DNA of 64,000 nucleotides. Origin: UBA10449 sp035636885 (lineage in GTDB: Bacteria > Chloroflexota > Dormibacteria > Dormibacterales > Dormibacteraceae). Positions 1 through 8,103 of the stretch are shown here, one piece after another. The translations under genes were made by a program, and so were the position numbers. The first letter of the stretch is position 1. Every line of letters starts with the position of its first letter. The stretch spans positions 15,810-79,809 of the forward strand of contig DASPYG010000185.1 in assembly GCA_035636885.1 (NCBI GenBank), in the 5' to 3' direction. A model generated the notes under the pieces. It saw only the letters and a program-made list of their open reading frames with translations, did no database searches and was not told the DNA's origin.

Positions 1-85
1 CGGCCACGACCTGGCCGCTGTCCCGGGAGTCGGCGGACAGCCTGTCCGCGAGCTCGCCGAGGAGGTCGCTAGCTCGCTCGGTCAT
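1..85 (-). CDS. Partial unknown gene, N-terminus only
   Basis: Reading the minus strand from ATG at 85 gives an open frame of 28 codons that runs off the left edge (begins MTERASDLLGELADRLSADS). It is acidic and helix-prone, with no recognisable motif. It is divergent from the aldolase, leaving about 85 bp between the start codons for both promoters; a TATAGT hexamer on the minus strand lies at 94-99. Function cannot be assigned from this fragment, and it could still be a chance frame. Confidence 0.45.
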   Translation of the reverse strand, partial: MTERASDLLGELADRLSADSRDSGQVVA

Positions 86-170
86 GTCGGTGCACTATAG
101 AGTGACGGAAGTGAACCGGGGTACATGCGCGACGAGATATTCGCACTAACCAAATGTGTAAGAGGGACTG

Positions 171-1244
171 ATGGCTACTGTGACCAAGGGGGCGTTGAAG
201 CTGGAGGAGATCCTGGGCGCCGAGGCGTCGGACCTCCTCAACCACAAATGCGGGACGGTGCCGGCTTCGCAGCTGCACCTCCCGGGACCGGATTTTGTCG
301 ACAGGGTCTGGAAGGACAGCGACCGGCCGACGCGGGTGCTGCGCAGCCTGCAGACTCTGTTCGGCCACGGCCGGCTCGCCCGCACCGGGTACCTCTCGAT
401 CCTCCCGGTCGACCAGGGCATCGAGCACACGGCGGGCGCCTCGTTTGCCCCCAACCCGATCTACTTCGACGGCGAAAAGATCGTCGAGCTGGCGATCGAA
501 GGCAACTGCAACGCGGTCGCGTCCACCTTTGGCGTGCTCGGATCGGTGGCCCGACGCTACGCGCATCGAATTCCGTTCATCTGCAAGATAAACCACAACG
601 AGCTGCTGACGTACCCGACCAAATATGACCAGGTGCTCTTCGGCACCGTCAAGGAGGCGTGGGAGATGGGCGCCGTCGCGCTCGGCGCCACCGTCTACTT
701 CGGCTCTCCCGAGTCCAACCGCCAGCTTCAGGAGATCGCGGTCGCGTTCCACGCCGCCCACGAGCTGGGCATGGCCACGGTGCTGTGGTGCTACGTGCGC
801 AACTCCACCTTCAAGAAGGATGGCGTCAACTACGAGACTGCCGCAGACCTCACCGGCCAGGCCAACCACCTCGGTGTGACGATCGAGGCCGACATCATCA
901 AGCAGAAGCTCGCGGACACCAACCGCGGGTTCGAGGTGATCGGGTTCGGCAAGACCGCGCCGGGCATGTACGACAAGCTCGCGACCGACCATCCCATCGA
1001 CCTGTGTCGTTACCAGGTGATCAACTGCTTCATGGGCCGCTCAGGCCTTATCAACTCCGGCGGTGAGTCCCACGGCGCGAGCGACCTCAAGGACGCCGTG
1101 CGCACCGCGGTCATCAACAAGCGAGCGGGGGGCACGGGGTTGATCTCCGGACGGAAGTCGTTCCAGCGCCCGATGAAGGAGGGAGTCGAGTTACTGCACG
1201 CAATCCAGGACGTGTACCTGGACCCGACGGTGACCATCGCCTAA
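171..1244 (+). CDS. fbaB: Class I fructose-bisphosphate aldolase
   Basis: Cytosolic aldolase of the DhnA/FbaB type, predicted to cleave fructose 1,6-bisphosphate to glyceraldehyde 3-phosphate and dihydroxyacetone phosphate through a lysine Schiff base (glycolysis/gluconeogenesis). The 357 aa length matches E. coli FbaB (about 350). Family-typical blocks are visible: KINHNELLTYPTKYDQ (about 143-158), GAVALGATVYFGS (about 166-178), DLTGQANHLG, and the C-terminal stretch ending AIQDVYLDPTVTIA. The ATG has an AGAGGG ribosome site at 161-166. The gene stands alone at the front of a plus-strand run; its stop abuts the MBL-fold gene. Confidence 0.95.
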   Translation: MATVTKGALKLEEILGAEASDLLNHKCGTVPASQLHLPGPDFVDRVWKDSDRPTRVLRSLQTLFGHGRLARTGYLSILPVDQGIEHTAGASFAPNPIYFDGEKIVELAIEGNCNAVASTFGVLGSVARRYAHRIPFICKINHNELLTYPTKYDQVLFGTVKEAWEMGAVALGATVYFGSPESNRQLQEIAVAFHAAHELGMATVLWCYVRNSTFKKDGVNYETAADLTGQANHLGVTIEADIIKQKLADTNRGFEVIGFGKTAPGMYDKLATDHPIDLCRYQVINCFMGRSGLINSGGESHGASDLKDAVRTAVINKRAGGTGLISGRKSFQRPMKEGVELLHAIQDVYLDPTVTIA

Positions 1245-1930
1245 AGCTCGCCTTCCTGGGTACGGGAGCAGCTTTTTCCACCGACCGCTACAACGGGGCG
1301 GTTGTCGTGAACGGCCGCCTGCTGCTCGACGGAGGCGCGCCGCTGCTTCCTCACATGCAGCGCGTGGGCGTCGACCCGGGCGCCATCGACGCGGTGTTCC
1401 TCACGCATTTCCATGGCGACCACACGCTGGGTCTCCCGACGTTCGTGCTTTACCGCGTGTTCGTCGATGAACGTCCGCTGACATTCGTCGGGCCAGAGGG
1501 CGTCGAGGAAAGGCTCGAAGCGCTGTGGGACGTGAGCTGGGGCCCTGACTGGAAACGCGTCATGCGACCCAAGTTCAAGGTCGCCTACCACACCGCCACG
1601 CCGACGGGAACCGCGGCGGGATACAAGTACGAGACGATCAGGCTCGACCACGGCAGCAGCGGCAGCAACGGCTATCGCATCCAGGTGAACGGACGCGTGC
1701 TCGCCTACTCCGGCGACACGGAGGCGACCGCGCCTCTCGATGCCCTGGTCGAAGGCGCCGACGTCGCCATCGTGGAGGCCACCGGTCCGGGCGACGTGTT
1801 CAGCCACATGAGCTGGGAGTCCGCAGCGGACCTGAAGCGACGACATCCGAAGACCCGCTTCATGTTCAACCACCTCTACTCCGGCACGATCGAAGACGCC
1901 GCGACCGACCTGCAGGTGATCGAGGTCTGA
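1244..1930 (+). CDS. MBL-fold metallohydrolase, RNase Z-like
   Basis: Metallo-beta-lactamase fold protein with the zinc-binding HFHGDH signature, a later SGDTE segment, and a C-terminal FNHLYSG histidine. It is likely a phosphodiesterase/RNase Z-like hydrolase; the substrate is unknown. The family's first strand (KLAFLGTGAAFSTD) is encoded immediately after the aldolase stop, from 1244, but I find no ATG, GTG or TTG in frame there. The first ordinary start is GTG 1307, which would delete that strand. I therefore begin the feature at the homologous N-terminus. Initiation may use CTG (1256) or reinitiation at the aldolase stop. Function class is confident; the start is uncertain. Confidence 0.8.
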   Translation, partial: KLAFLGTGAAFSTDRYNGAVVVNGRLLLDGGAPLLPHMQRVGVDPGAIDAVFLTHFHGDHTLGLPTFVLYRVFVDERPLTFVGPEGVEERLEALWDVSWGPDWKRVMRPKFKVAYHTATPTGTAAGYKYETIRLDHGSSGSNGYRIQVNGRVLAYSGDTEATAPLDALVEGADVAIVEATGPGDVFSHMSWESAADLKRRHPKTRFMFNHLYSGTIEDAATDLQVIEV

Positions 1931-1953
1931 AAGCCACGAACCTGGCGGGGGCC

Positions 1954-2148
1954 GTGATCGGGATGGTTGCCGGCGCCGTGGTGCTGGCCGGGTTCATCAG
2001 TCTCGGCCTCTTGCTTGACAGCCGGGTCGCGAGCGATGTGCCGGTGATCGTTCTGACGCTCGCCGGCGCCTACGCGGCGTGGCTGGTCGGGGTCATCGTG
2101 TTCGACGCGATTCGAGGTGCCAATGGCAGCCAGGCGCGCGAGCCCTGA
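1954..2148 (+). CDS. Small two-helix membrane protein
   Basis: A 64 aa protein starting at GTG 1954 with two predicted transmembrane helices (about residues 3-22 and 30-52) and a short charged tail. It sits 23 bases after the MBL gene, and its 3' end overlaps the next gene by about 30 bases, so it is probably co-transcribed. The frame is open upstream, and homologues could start nearer 1927. No functional motif is seen. Confidence 0.55.
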   Translation: MIGMVAGAVVLAGFISLGLLLDSRVASDVPVIVLTLAGAYAAWLVGVIVFDAIRGANGSQAREP

Positions 2149-2542
2149 GGCCGTCTCGACGCGGCCGCTTCTCGACAAGCTGGGCGTGAAGCCCGGCTCG
2201 AAAGTTGCGATCGTCAATCTGGATGACCCTGCGTTCATGAAACAGGTCAAGAACCGCACCGCCGATGTCGTCACCCGCAAGCCGCGCTCGAAGGTCGACC
2301 TCGTCTTCATGGGCGCCCAGGACCCCGCGGACCTGAAACGCCTGCACGAGGTGAAGGAGTGGATCGAGCCCAACGGCGCCGTCTGGGTGGTGCGCCCGAA
2401 GGGTGGGCGAAGCGCTCTCCGCGATACCGATCTCATCGGCGCCGGGCTCGCCGCGGGGCTCGTCGACAACAAGATCGCGAGCTTTTCGGACACGCACGGC
2501 GCGATGCGGTTCGTCTATCGCCTGCGCGACCGCCCGAAGTGA
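2117..2542 (+). CDS. DUF3052-like protein
   Basis: A 141 aa cytosolic protein with the pattern TRPLLDKLGVKPG, then a beta-strand KVAIVNLDD, then two strand-helix units ending in KIASFSDTHGAMRFVYRL. This resembles DUF3052 proteins of unknown function found in actinobacteria and relatives. GTG 2117 or ATG 2123 could be the start. The stop overlaps the GTG of the acetyltransferase (GTGA), implying translational coupling. Confidence 0.7.
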   Translation: MPMAARRASPEAVSTRPLLDKLGVKPGSKVAIVNLDDPAFMKQVKNRTADVVTRKPRSKVDLVFMGAQDPADLKRLHEVKEWIEPNGAVWVVRPKGGRSALRDTDLIGAGLAAGLVDNKIASFSDTHGAMRFVYRLRDRPK

Positions 2543-3018
2543 CTGTGACCATTCGGCCCGCGACACGGCACGACGTGCCGGTCATCGCCGAGCTGATTCG
2601 CGGGCTTGCCCGCTACGAGAAGCTGGAGCACGAGTTGGTGATGACGGAAGAGCTGCTCGCCGCCGGCCTGTTCGGCGAGCGGCCTTACGCGGAGGTGCTC
2701 CTGGCCGAGGATGAGGGCCACACCGTGGGCTTTGCTCTGTTCTTTCACAACTTCTCGACCTTCCTCGGGCGGCCTGGCATCTATCTAGAGGACTTGTTCG
2801 TCCTCCCAGAGCATCGAAGCAAGGGGATCGGCCGGCTGCTCCTGGCGAGGCTCGCGCGCCTGGCCGTCGAGCGCGGTTGCGGACGCCTCGAGTGGGCGGT
2901 GCTGGACTGGAACCAGGACGCCATCGGCTTCTACGAACGGCTGGGTGCGCGACCAAACTCCGACTGGACGGTTTACCGCCTGACCGGCGAGTCGCTTTCC
3001 GCGCTTGCCCGACAATAG
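2539..3018 (+). CDS. GNAT acetyltransferase, diamine N-acetyltransferase-like
   Basis: GCN5-related N-acetyltransferase of about 159 aa, predicted to use acetyl-CoA. Motif A is visible as YLEDLFVLPEHRSKGIGRLLL (about residues 82-102) and motif B as WNQDAIGFYERLGA. The ExLEDLFV form and size resemble spermidine/diamine or thialysine acetyltransferases (SSAT group), but the substrate is an inference. The start is GTG 2539, overlapping the previous stop; longer upstream frames are shadows of the preceding gene. Confidence 0.85.
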   Translation: MTVTIRPATRHDVPVIAELIRGLARYEKLEHELVMTEELLAAGLFGERPYAEVLLAEDEGHTVGFALFFHNFSTFLGRPGIYLEDLFVLPEHRSKGIGRLLLARLARLAVERGCGRLEWAVLDWNQDAIGFYERLGARPNSDWTVYRLTGESLSALARQ

Positions 3019-3028
3019 TTTTCCAACG

Positions 3029-3322
3029 ATGGAAGTCCTGCGCCCGAAGAAGCTGGAGACGCATCCCGGGGATGAGCTGATCCCGTGGGCCCGACGCCAG
3101 CTCGACCTGGCCCGCGAGATACTCGACAACCCTGGTGGCGGCCTCCTGTTCGCGACGCAGACCATCGGGCAGGTACGGGCGGCTCTTCAAGAGCGCGACC
3201 TCGAGCGCTGGGAGGAGGTCGTCCCGATCCTCGAGCGGGCTGAGGATCAGGCCGTCCACCGAGAGTTCGAAGATTCCCGCCAACTCCTGGCTCAAGCGAT
3301 AGAAAAGCTCGCCCCCAAGTGA
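3029..3322 (+). CDS. Hypothetical helical protein
   Basis: A 97 aa protein from ATG 3029, 10 bases after the GNAT stop (a TTG at 3005 would overlap it). It is predicted to be almost entirely alpha-helical and amphipathic (PWARRQLDLAREILDN, ERWEEVVPILERAEDQ), without membrane segments or catalytic motifs. The tight spacing to GNAT and uppP suggests operon membership. I do not recognise the family. Confidence 0.6.
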   Translation: MEVLRPKKLETHPGDELIPWARRQLDLAREILDNPGGGLLFATQTIGQVRAALQERDLERWEEVVPILERAEDQAVHREFEDSRQLLAQAIEKLAPK

Positions 3323-3330
3323 ACCTGTAA

Positions 3331-4206
3331 GTGAATCTCGCGCAGGCGCTCTTCATGGGCCTGCTGCAGGGCGCCACGGAGCTGTTCCCGGTTTCATCGC
3401 TCGGACACTCGGTGATCATTCCCAGCTTGCTGCACTGGAGCTTCAAGCAGTCGGACCCGACGTTCGTGCCGTTTCTGGTGCTGCTTCACCTCGGCACGGC
3501 CGGCGCTCTGCTCGTCCTCTACCGCGCTCAGTGGGTGGAGATAATTCGCGGCTTCTTCACCGCGGCGCTGCGCGGGAGCATCACCACGCCGGCCGAGCGG
3601 CTCGCCATGCTGCTGCTGACCGGGACGATCCCGGCCGCGATCCTGGGGGTCTTCCTCGAGAGCCGAATCAAGTCTCTCTTCGCCAGCCCATACGTCGCCG
3701 CGGGGTTCCTGGTCGTCAACGGCGTCCTGTTGTTCGCGTTCGAGCAGCTGCGGCGGCGCGCGGAGCATCGGGCGGCGCTCGACACGAAGCCTCGCGAGGA
3801 GCAGGAGCAGAGCTTCGCGCAAGCTGAGCGGATCAGCTTCTTCGCCGCAGCCGTGATCGGCGCCTGCCAGGCGCTGGCGTTTCTGCCGGGAATCTCGCGC
3901 TCGGGGGTCACCATCGGCGGCGGCCTGCTCGCCGGGCTCAGGCACGAGGAAGCTGCCCGTTTTTCGTTCCTCCTGGCGACGCCAACGATCCTGGGCGCCG
4001 GCATCCTCGAGGTGCCTCGGCTCTTCTCGACCGGCGTGCCGCTCGCTGAGTACGTTGCCGCGGCGCTGCTTTCGGGTCTCGCGGCCTACGGAAGCGCGCG
4101 ATTTCTGCTGAGGTACTTCCGCTCCGGCAGGCTCGACCCATACGGCTGGTACTGCATCGCCGCCGGCCTCGCCAGCCTGGCTTTGTTACATTTCAGCCTG
4201 TGGTGA
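3331..4206 (+). CDS. uppP: Undecaprenyl-diphosphatase
   Basis: Integral membrane phosphatase (BacA/UppP family, 291 aa) that recycles undecaprenyl diphosphate to the monophosphate lipid carrier for peptidoglycan and other surface polymers; loss sensitises and overexpression protects against bacitracin. The two family signatures are present: ELFPVSSLGHS (Glu17, Ser22-Ser23, His26) and PGISRSGVTIGGG (about 190-202). About eight hydrophobic segments are visible. It starts at GTG 3331, 8 bases after the previous stop, and its 3' end overlaps the next small membrane gene. Confidence 0.95.
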   Translation: MNLAQALFMGLLQGATELFPVSSLGHSVIIPSLLHWSFKQSDPTFVPFLVLLHLGTAGALLVLYRAQWVEIIRGFFTAALRGSITTPAERLAMLLLTGTIPAAILGVFLESRIKSLFASPYVAAGFLVVNGVLLFAFEQLRRRAEHRAALDTKPREEQEQSFAQAERISFFAAAVIGACQALAFLPGISRSGVTIGGGLLAGLRHEEAARFSFLLATPTILGAGILEVPRLFSTGVPLAEYVAAALLSGLAAYGSARFLLRYFRSGRLDPYGWYCIAAGLASLALLHFSLW

Positions 4207-4409
4207 AATCCAGCTCGCTCGCGATCGGCCTGGTGATCCTGGCGGTCGTATTCGTCGTCATCGCCGGGCTTTACTACGAGGGCGTGCTGCAGATCCTCGT
4301 GTCGGATTCCCACGCGGCGCACCACACGACCCACGCAATCCTTTTCATCGTCCTGGCCGTCGCCAGCCTGGTGGCGGCCAACTTCGCGCGCCCGAAGAAG
4401 GCGACCTAA
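4200..4409 (+). CDS. Small two-helix membrane protein
   Basis: A 69 aa protein from GTG 4200 that overlaps the uppP stop. It has two hydrophobic helices (about 7-25 and 44-62) joined by a His-rich loop (SDSHAAHHTTHA) and ends in a basic tail. Its 3' end meets the convergent flavoprotein gene with a few bases of overlap. No family is recognised; the His cluster could bind metal but this is speculation. Confidence 0.6.
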   Translation: MVKSSSLAIGLVILAVVFVVIAGLYYEGVLQILVSDSHAAHHTTHAILFIVLAVASLVAANFARPKKAT

Positions 4410-5929
4410 CGCTTGGGAGCCGCTCCGGCGGCAATTCGATCCGGCACCTGGCGTCCCGTCCCGTCCCTGTCGCCGACCCGGATATCTTCGTGGTAAACCG
4501 CATCGGCGTTCACCTTCCACGGGTCGTAACCGCCGCCTGACACGATGTTCCGCGCCACCAGGAGCGCGGTCATCATCGAGTGGTCCTGGTTGTTGTACTT
4601 GTGCATGCCGTTGCGCCCGGCCAGCTGAAGGTTGGTCAGGTGCGCACTGATGTAGTCACGAATGACATCCACCTTCGCCTGGTAAACGTCGTCGTAAACG
4701 GGATAGGCCTTGCGCTGCCTCACCACGACGCCGTCGAAGACCTGCTCGGGGGTGCAGATGCCGAGCTGCGCCAGCTCGTTCCGCGCGCGCCCGATGAGTG
4801 CCTCGTCGGTGGACGTCCACAGCCCGTCGCCCTCGAAGCAGAAATACTCGAGGCCTAGACACGTCTTGCTCTGGTCGGGGACCATGTCAGGGCTCCAGTT
4901 CTTGAAGTTCTGGATGCGGCCGACCTTGACGCTGGGATCGTGGATGTAGATCCAGTTGTCGGGGAAAACGTCCGCGCGGTCGATCATCACAGCGACGCTG
5001 ATGAAGTCGCGATAGCTAAGACTGTCGGCGGCCCGGCGCACGCTGTCGGGCGCAGCGGGTTCGAGGCGCGAGACAAGCTCGCGGATGGGCATGCTCGAGA
5101 CGAAGTCGCTGCCCTTCTGCTCCTCTACCTCGCCTGCCGCCGTCTTTGTGACCACCGATGTGACCCGACCGCGGTCGTGCTTGATGCGCTCGACCGTCCG
5201 GCCCATCAGCACCGGCTGGCCTTTGGCGCGACGCATCTCGGCCACCCGCTCCCACATTTGCCCAGGGCCCAGCCTCGGATACCGGAAGGTGTCGATCAAC
5301 GTGGTGACCAGATCGCCTCGATTGGCCGGCTTGCGGTGCGGGAGCAGCGCGCTCTTCAAGACGAGCCACATGTCAAGGCTCTTGATCCGCTGTGCGGCCC
5401 AGTCTGCCGACAGCTCTTTGGTGCTGATCCCCCACACCTTTTCCGTGTAGGTCTTGAAGAAGATGTTGAACAGGCGCCAGCCGAACTGGTTTCGGACCCA
5501 GTCCTCGAAGCTGCGTGGATCCTTGACTGGCGTGACCCGCGCCTTCGCGTAGCTGGCCATGCATCGGACGGTCTCCACGGGTCCGAGGTTCCAGAGGGCG
5601 TTGGCCGCCTTGAGCGGATACGCGAAATAGCGTCCCCGGTAGTAGATGCGCGAGAGGCGGTCGCGGGTCAGCATCTCCGGGCCGAGGATCTCGGTCCAGA
5701 GGTCTTCGACCTCCTGGTTCTTGGAGAAGAAGCGGTGGCCCCCGATGTCGAACCGGTAGCCCTTGTGCTCGACGGTGCGAGCCAGCCCACCCACGTAGGT
5801 CGGGTCCTTCTCGATCACGGTGGTCGGGACGTCGTGCTTCATCAGCTCGTAAGCGGCGGTCAGCCCGGCCGGTCCGGCGCCGATGATCACAACGTGTTGA
5901 TGGCCGTTCCTGGCACCCAAGTCGCGCAC
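4406..5929 (-). CDS. FAD-dependent oxidoreductase, UDP-galactopyranose mutase/amine oxidase-like
   Basis: A flavoprotein of about 507 aa. The N-terminal Rossmann motif VVIIGAGPAGLTAAYEL is followed by an acidic strand end (VIEKDPTYVGG) and a GHRFFSK block. The middle section (YYRGRYFAYPLKAANAL, TEKVWGISTKELSADW) is typical of the UGM/protoporphyrinogen-oxidase-like flavoproteins common in surface-sugar or isoprenoid gene clusters. The exact substrate is unknown. I choose GTG 5929 just before the Rossmann fold because longer forms run into the neighbouring gene; TTG 5920 is an alternative. It ends against the small membrane gene convergently. Confidence 0.85.
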   Translation of the reverse strand: MRDLGARNGHQHVVIIGAGPAGLTAAYELMKHDVPTTVIEKDPTYVGGLARTVEHKGYRFDIGGHRFFSKNQEVEDLWTEILGPEMLTRDRLSRIYYRGRYFAYPLKAANALWNLGPVETVRCMASYAKARVTPVKDPRSFEDWVRNQFGWRLFNIFFKTYTEKVWGISTKELSADWAAQRIKSLDMWLVLKSALLPHRKPANRGDLVTTLIDTFRYPRLGPGQMWERVAEMRRAKGQPVLMGRTVERIKHDRGRVTSVVTKTAAGEVEEQKGSDFVSSMPIRELVSRLEPAAPDSVRRAADSLSYRDFISVAVMIDRADVFPDNWIYIHDPSVKVGRIQNFKNWSPDMVPDQSKTCLGLEYFCFEGDGLWTSTDEALIGRARNELAQLGICTPEQVFDGVVVRQRKAYPVYDDVYQAKVDVIRDYISAHLTNLQLAGRNGMHKYNNQDHSMMTALLVARNIVSGGGYDPWKVNADAVYHEDIRVGDRDGTGRQVPDRIAAGAAPKR

Positions 5930-5988
5930 AGTATCAACCGTCCCGACGCCGGTCCAGCCCCGTAATTGCGCTCGAGCGTGGGTGGTTT

Positions 5989-6495
5989 CTAGTTCAGGGG
6001 GCCTTTGCTGCGGACCTCGTCGACCTTGACCAGGGCGGCACGCAGGCCCTTGAGCCAGTCCGACTGGTGCATCCCGACCAGCCGGACGCACCACGCCAGG
6101 GCGTCGCTCCGGCTGCGTGCAACCCCCCCCGCGACCAGGGTGTCGAGCACCGCCCGCTCGGGCATCCTCAAGCGGGTCATGACCGGGAGGCTGAGCGTCG
6201 TGAAGATCCTGGTCTCCTCACCGCAGCGGGCACCCCAGGCGACCTTCCGCCGGAACCGTCGCTCGGCGTCGCGGGCGATCTTGACCCGCTCGTCGCGGGT
6301 TTCCTCTCGGAACCGGTCGATCCGGGCCACACGGGCCGCCTCGCGCGCCTCGCTCGAGGTGCCGGCGGCAAGCTCGACGTCGGGCAGGTCGCCGATGACG
6401 AGGATCTCCTCGCTGTCGGAGCTCACCTCGGGCGGTCCCGCGAACCAGGCCTTGGGCACGCGGCTCACGAACCAGGCATTGATTTCGTCGCTCAC
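5989..6495 (-). CDS. Conserved hypothetical protein
   Basis: A 168 aa soluble protein with an acidic N-terminus (SDSEEILVIGDLPDVEL), a highly charged central helix (about 50-85), and a C-terminal part (LPVMTRLRMPERAVLDTLVAGGVARSRS) that reads like a ribbon-helix-helix or regulatory strand-helix. It lies just upstream of the flavoprotein on the same strand, about 60 bases apart, and could be co-transcribed. Function not recognised. Confidence 0.65.
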   Translation of the reverse strand: MSDEINAWFVSRVPKAWFAGPPEVSSDSEEILVIGDLPDVELAAGTSSEAREAARVARIDRFREETRDERVKIARDAERRFRRKVAWGARCGEETRIFTTLSLPVMTRLRMPERAVLDTLVAGGVARSRSDALAWCVRLVGMHQSDWLKGLRAALVKVDEVRSKGPLN

Positions 6496-6553
6496 CGATT
6501 ACATCATTACGCCCAGGTACCCCAGCGCGCAAGGCGGCGATGATACTCACGAC

Positions 6554-7198
6554 ATGAACCCGCTCGCCTGGGGCGCGTTCGGGCTGGCCGCCCTGGCCTC
6601 CGCAGGCGACCTGGCATCGATCCTCCGCCACGACAAGCGCCTCGAGTACGCGACCAAGCCGGCGGTGATGGTTTTTCTGATCGTGGCGGCACTCCTCCTC
6701 CACCCGGCCGGCCAGGGCGAGCGCGCCCTGTTCGTGATCGCCCTCGCCCTCGGCCTCGCCGGTGACGTTTTCCTGATGCTGCCCGACACTTACCTGCTGC
6801 CGGGCATCGTGGCGTTTCTCGCTGGGCACCTCGCCTACGCGGCCGGCTTTCGGTTCGCCGGCTTCAGCGCCCTGGGCCTGCTGGCCGGCCTCGCAATCGT
6901 GATCGCGACCGCGAGCCTGTTTCTGCACCGAGTCCTCGGCGCCCTGCAAGGCACGAGCCGCGCCAGGCTGCGCAACCCGGTGATCGCTTACGCCGTCGTC
7001 ATCTCCGTGATGACGGTGAGCGCGACCGCCAGCGGCAACCTCGTCGCGGCCGCGGGCGGCTTGCTCTTCTTCTACTCCGATGTGATCTTCGCCTGGTACC
7101 GCTTCGTCAAGCCGGTGCGCTGGGGACAGCCGGTGAACATCGTCATGTACCAGCTCGGCCAGGCACTGCTGGTGCTCTCCCTCGTTGTGGGCAGCTAG
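6554..7198 (+). CDS. YhhN/TMEM86 family lysoplasmalogenase
   Basis: A 214 aa polytopic membrane protein with about eight hydrophobic segments. It carries the family's polar signature in membrane context (ATKPAVM near residue 33, LGLAGDVFLML near 68-78, and YSDVIFAWYRF near the C-terminus). Characterised relatives hydrolyse the vinyl ether bond of lysoplasmalogens; activity here is inferred. The start is ATG 6554; the long upstream extension of the frame is antisense to the previous gene. Its stop overlaps the convergent ssb stop by a few bases. Confidence 0.85.
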   Translation: MNPLAWGAFGLAALASAGDLASILRHDKRLEYATKPAVMVFLIVAALLLHPAGQGERALFVIALALGLAGDVFLMLPDTYLLPGIVAFLAGHLAYAAGFRFAGFSALGLLAGLAIVIATASLFLHRVLGALQGTSRARLRNPVIAYAVVISVMTVSATASGNLVAAAGGLLFFYSDVIFAWYRFVKPVRWGQPVNIVMYQLGQALLVLSLVVGS

Positions 7199-7548
7199 GC
7201 GGCAGCTGCCTCATGCGGCTTGCCGCCAAGCATCTGCATGGTGTCCACGATCACCTCGGTCCGGTATTTCTTGAGTCCGCTGGCGGCGTCATCCCATGAG
7301 CTGGTCTGCAGCCGGCCCTCGGCATAGAGGAGGCGGCCCTTCCGGAGGTATTCGCCCGCAATCTCCGCCAGCCTGCCGAACAGCACGAGGTGGTGGAACT
7401 CTGTCGCCTGCTTTGTATTGCCCGACTCGTCCTTCCCCATATATGTGTTCGTCGCCATCCTCACGTTGGCGACGTAAACGCCCTTTGGCGTGGCGCGGAC
7501 ATCCGGGTCCGCTGTCAGGTTGCCGACGAGTATCACCTTGTTGATCAT
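7195..7548 (-). CDS. ssb: Single-stranded DNA-binding protein, short form
   Basis: An OB-fold SSB of 117 aa. It has the canonical opening (INKVILVGNLTADPDVR), the central FHHLVLFGRLAEIAGEYLRKG block and a LYAEGRL strand. The start ATG 7548 has a strong AGGAGG site (7556-7561). It ends soon after the OB fold, without the disordered linker and acidic tip that recruit replication partners in replicative SSBs. That suggests an accessory role, for example with the conjugation-like cassette lying immediately upstream on the same strand. Confidence 0.92.
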   Translation of the reverse strand: MINKVILVGNLTADPDVRATPKGVYVANVRMATNTYMGKDESGNTKQATEFHHLVLFGRLAEIAGEYLRKGRLLYAEGRLQTSSWDDAASGLKKYRTEVIVDTMQMLGGKPHEAAAA

Positions 7549-7600
7549 TCCGAAACCTCCTGAAAATTTCTAGACCAGCGTAGGAATGAGCGACGCTGCC

Positions 7601-7618
7601 GCCAACGCCGGTTGTTAA
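7601..7618 (-). repeat. TTAACA-centred element, copy 1
   Basis: The minus strand reads TTAACAACCGGCGTTGGC here. The TAA inside TTAACA is the stop codon of the M23 peptidase gene. It is a weaker match to the better copies at 9319 and 20916. Confidence 0.3.
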
Positions 7619-8103
7619 GACCCAAGCCACACCTGCGGGTCGACCGCGAGGCCGTCGACCTGCACCTCGAAATGCAGGTGGGCGCCGGTCGCAATTCCGG
7701 TCGCGCCCACCTCTCCGATGACCTCACCCGGCGTCACCGAGTCACCCGCCACCACGTGCACGCGCCAGAGGTGGCAGTAGAGCAACCGCACATGCGGCCC
7801 TACGCTCACGGCGACATAGATCCCGGCCCCGGTTGGATCGAAGCCCGCGAAGGCAAGGCCCGCGGCCGCCGCATGCACCGGCGTGCCGGCCGGCGCCGCA
7901 AGGTCGATACCGGTATGGATGTGCATTCCAGGACACAGCGGATCGAAGGGCTCGAGTGCGAGCGACGTGCAGCCGAACGGCAGCGTCTCGACGGCGCCGG
8001 GCACGATCGACGCCAACGGCAGCCGCTGACTGTTCGCCACCCGCGACGCAGCCACAGTCCAGATGAGAGCAGCCGCAACGCCCACCGCCGCGATTCGCAG
8101 CAT
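7615..8103 (-). CDS. M23 family metallopeptidase, membrane-anchored
   Basis: A 162 aa LytM-type zinc endopeptidase, predicted to cut peptidoglycan peptide bridges in the cell wall. Residues 1-22 form a signal/anchor helix. The zinc and catalytic residues are visible: His63 and Asp67 in HIHTGIDLAAPAGTPV, His111 in YCHLW, and His142/His144 in GAHLHFEV. The ATG overlaps the stop of the TrbL-like gene (ATGA). In that context it may open the wall for a transfer or secretion channel, as VirB1/lytic factors do in conjugation systems. Alternative: a general envelope hydrolase. Confidence 0.9.
   Translation of the reverse strand: MLRIAAVGVAAALIWTVAASRVANSQRLPLASIVPGAVETLPFGCTSLALEPFDPLCPGMHIHTGIDLAAPAGTPVHAAAAGLAFAGFDPTGAGIYVAVSVGPHVRLLYCHLWRVHVVAGDSVTPGEVIGEVGATGIATGAHLHFEVQVDGLAVDPQVWLGS

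Noticed and set aside
4940..5965. 341-codon plus-strand open frame over the flavoprotein
   Set aside because: It is fully antisense to a gene with clear Rossmann and UGM-like motifs; its translation is low-complexity and matches no family. GC-rich codon bias creates such frames.
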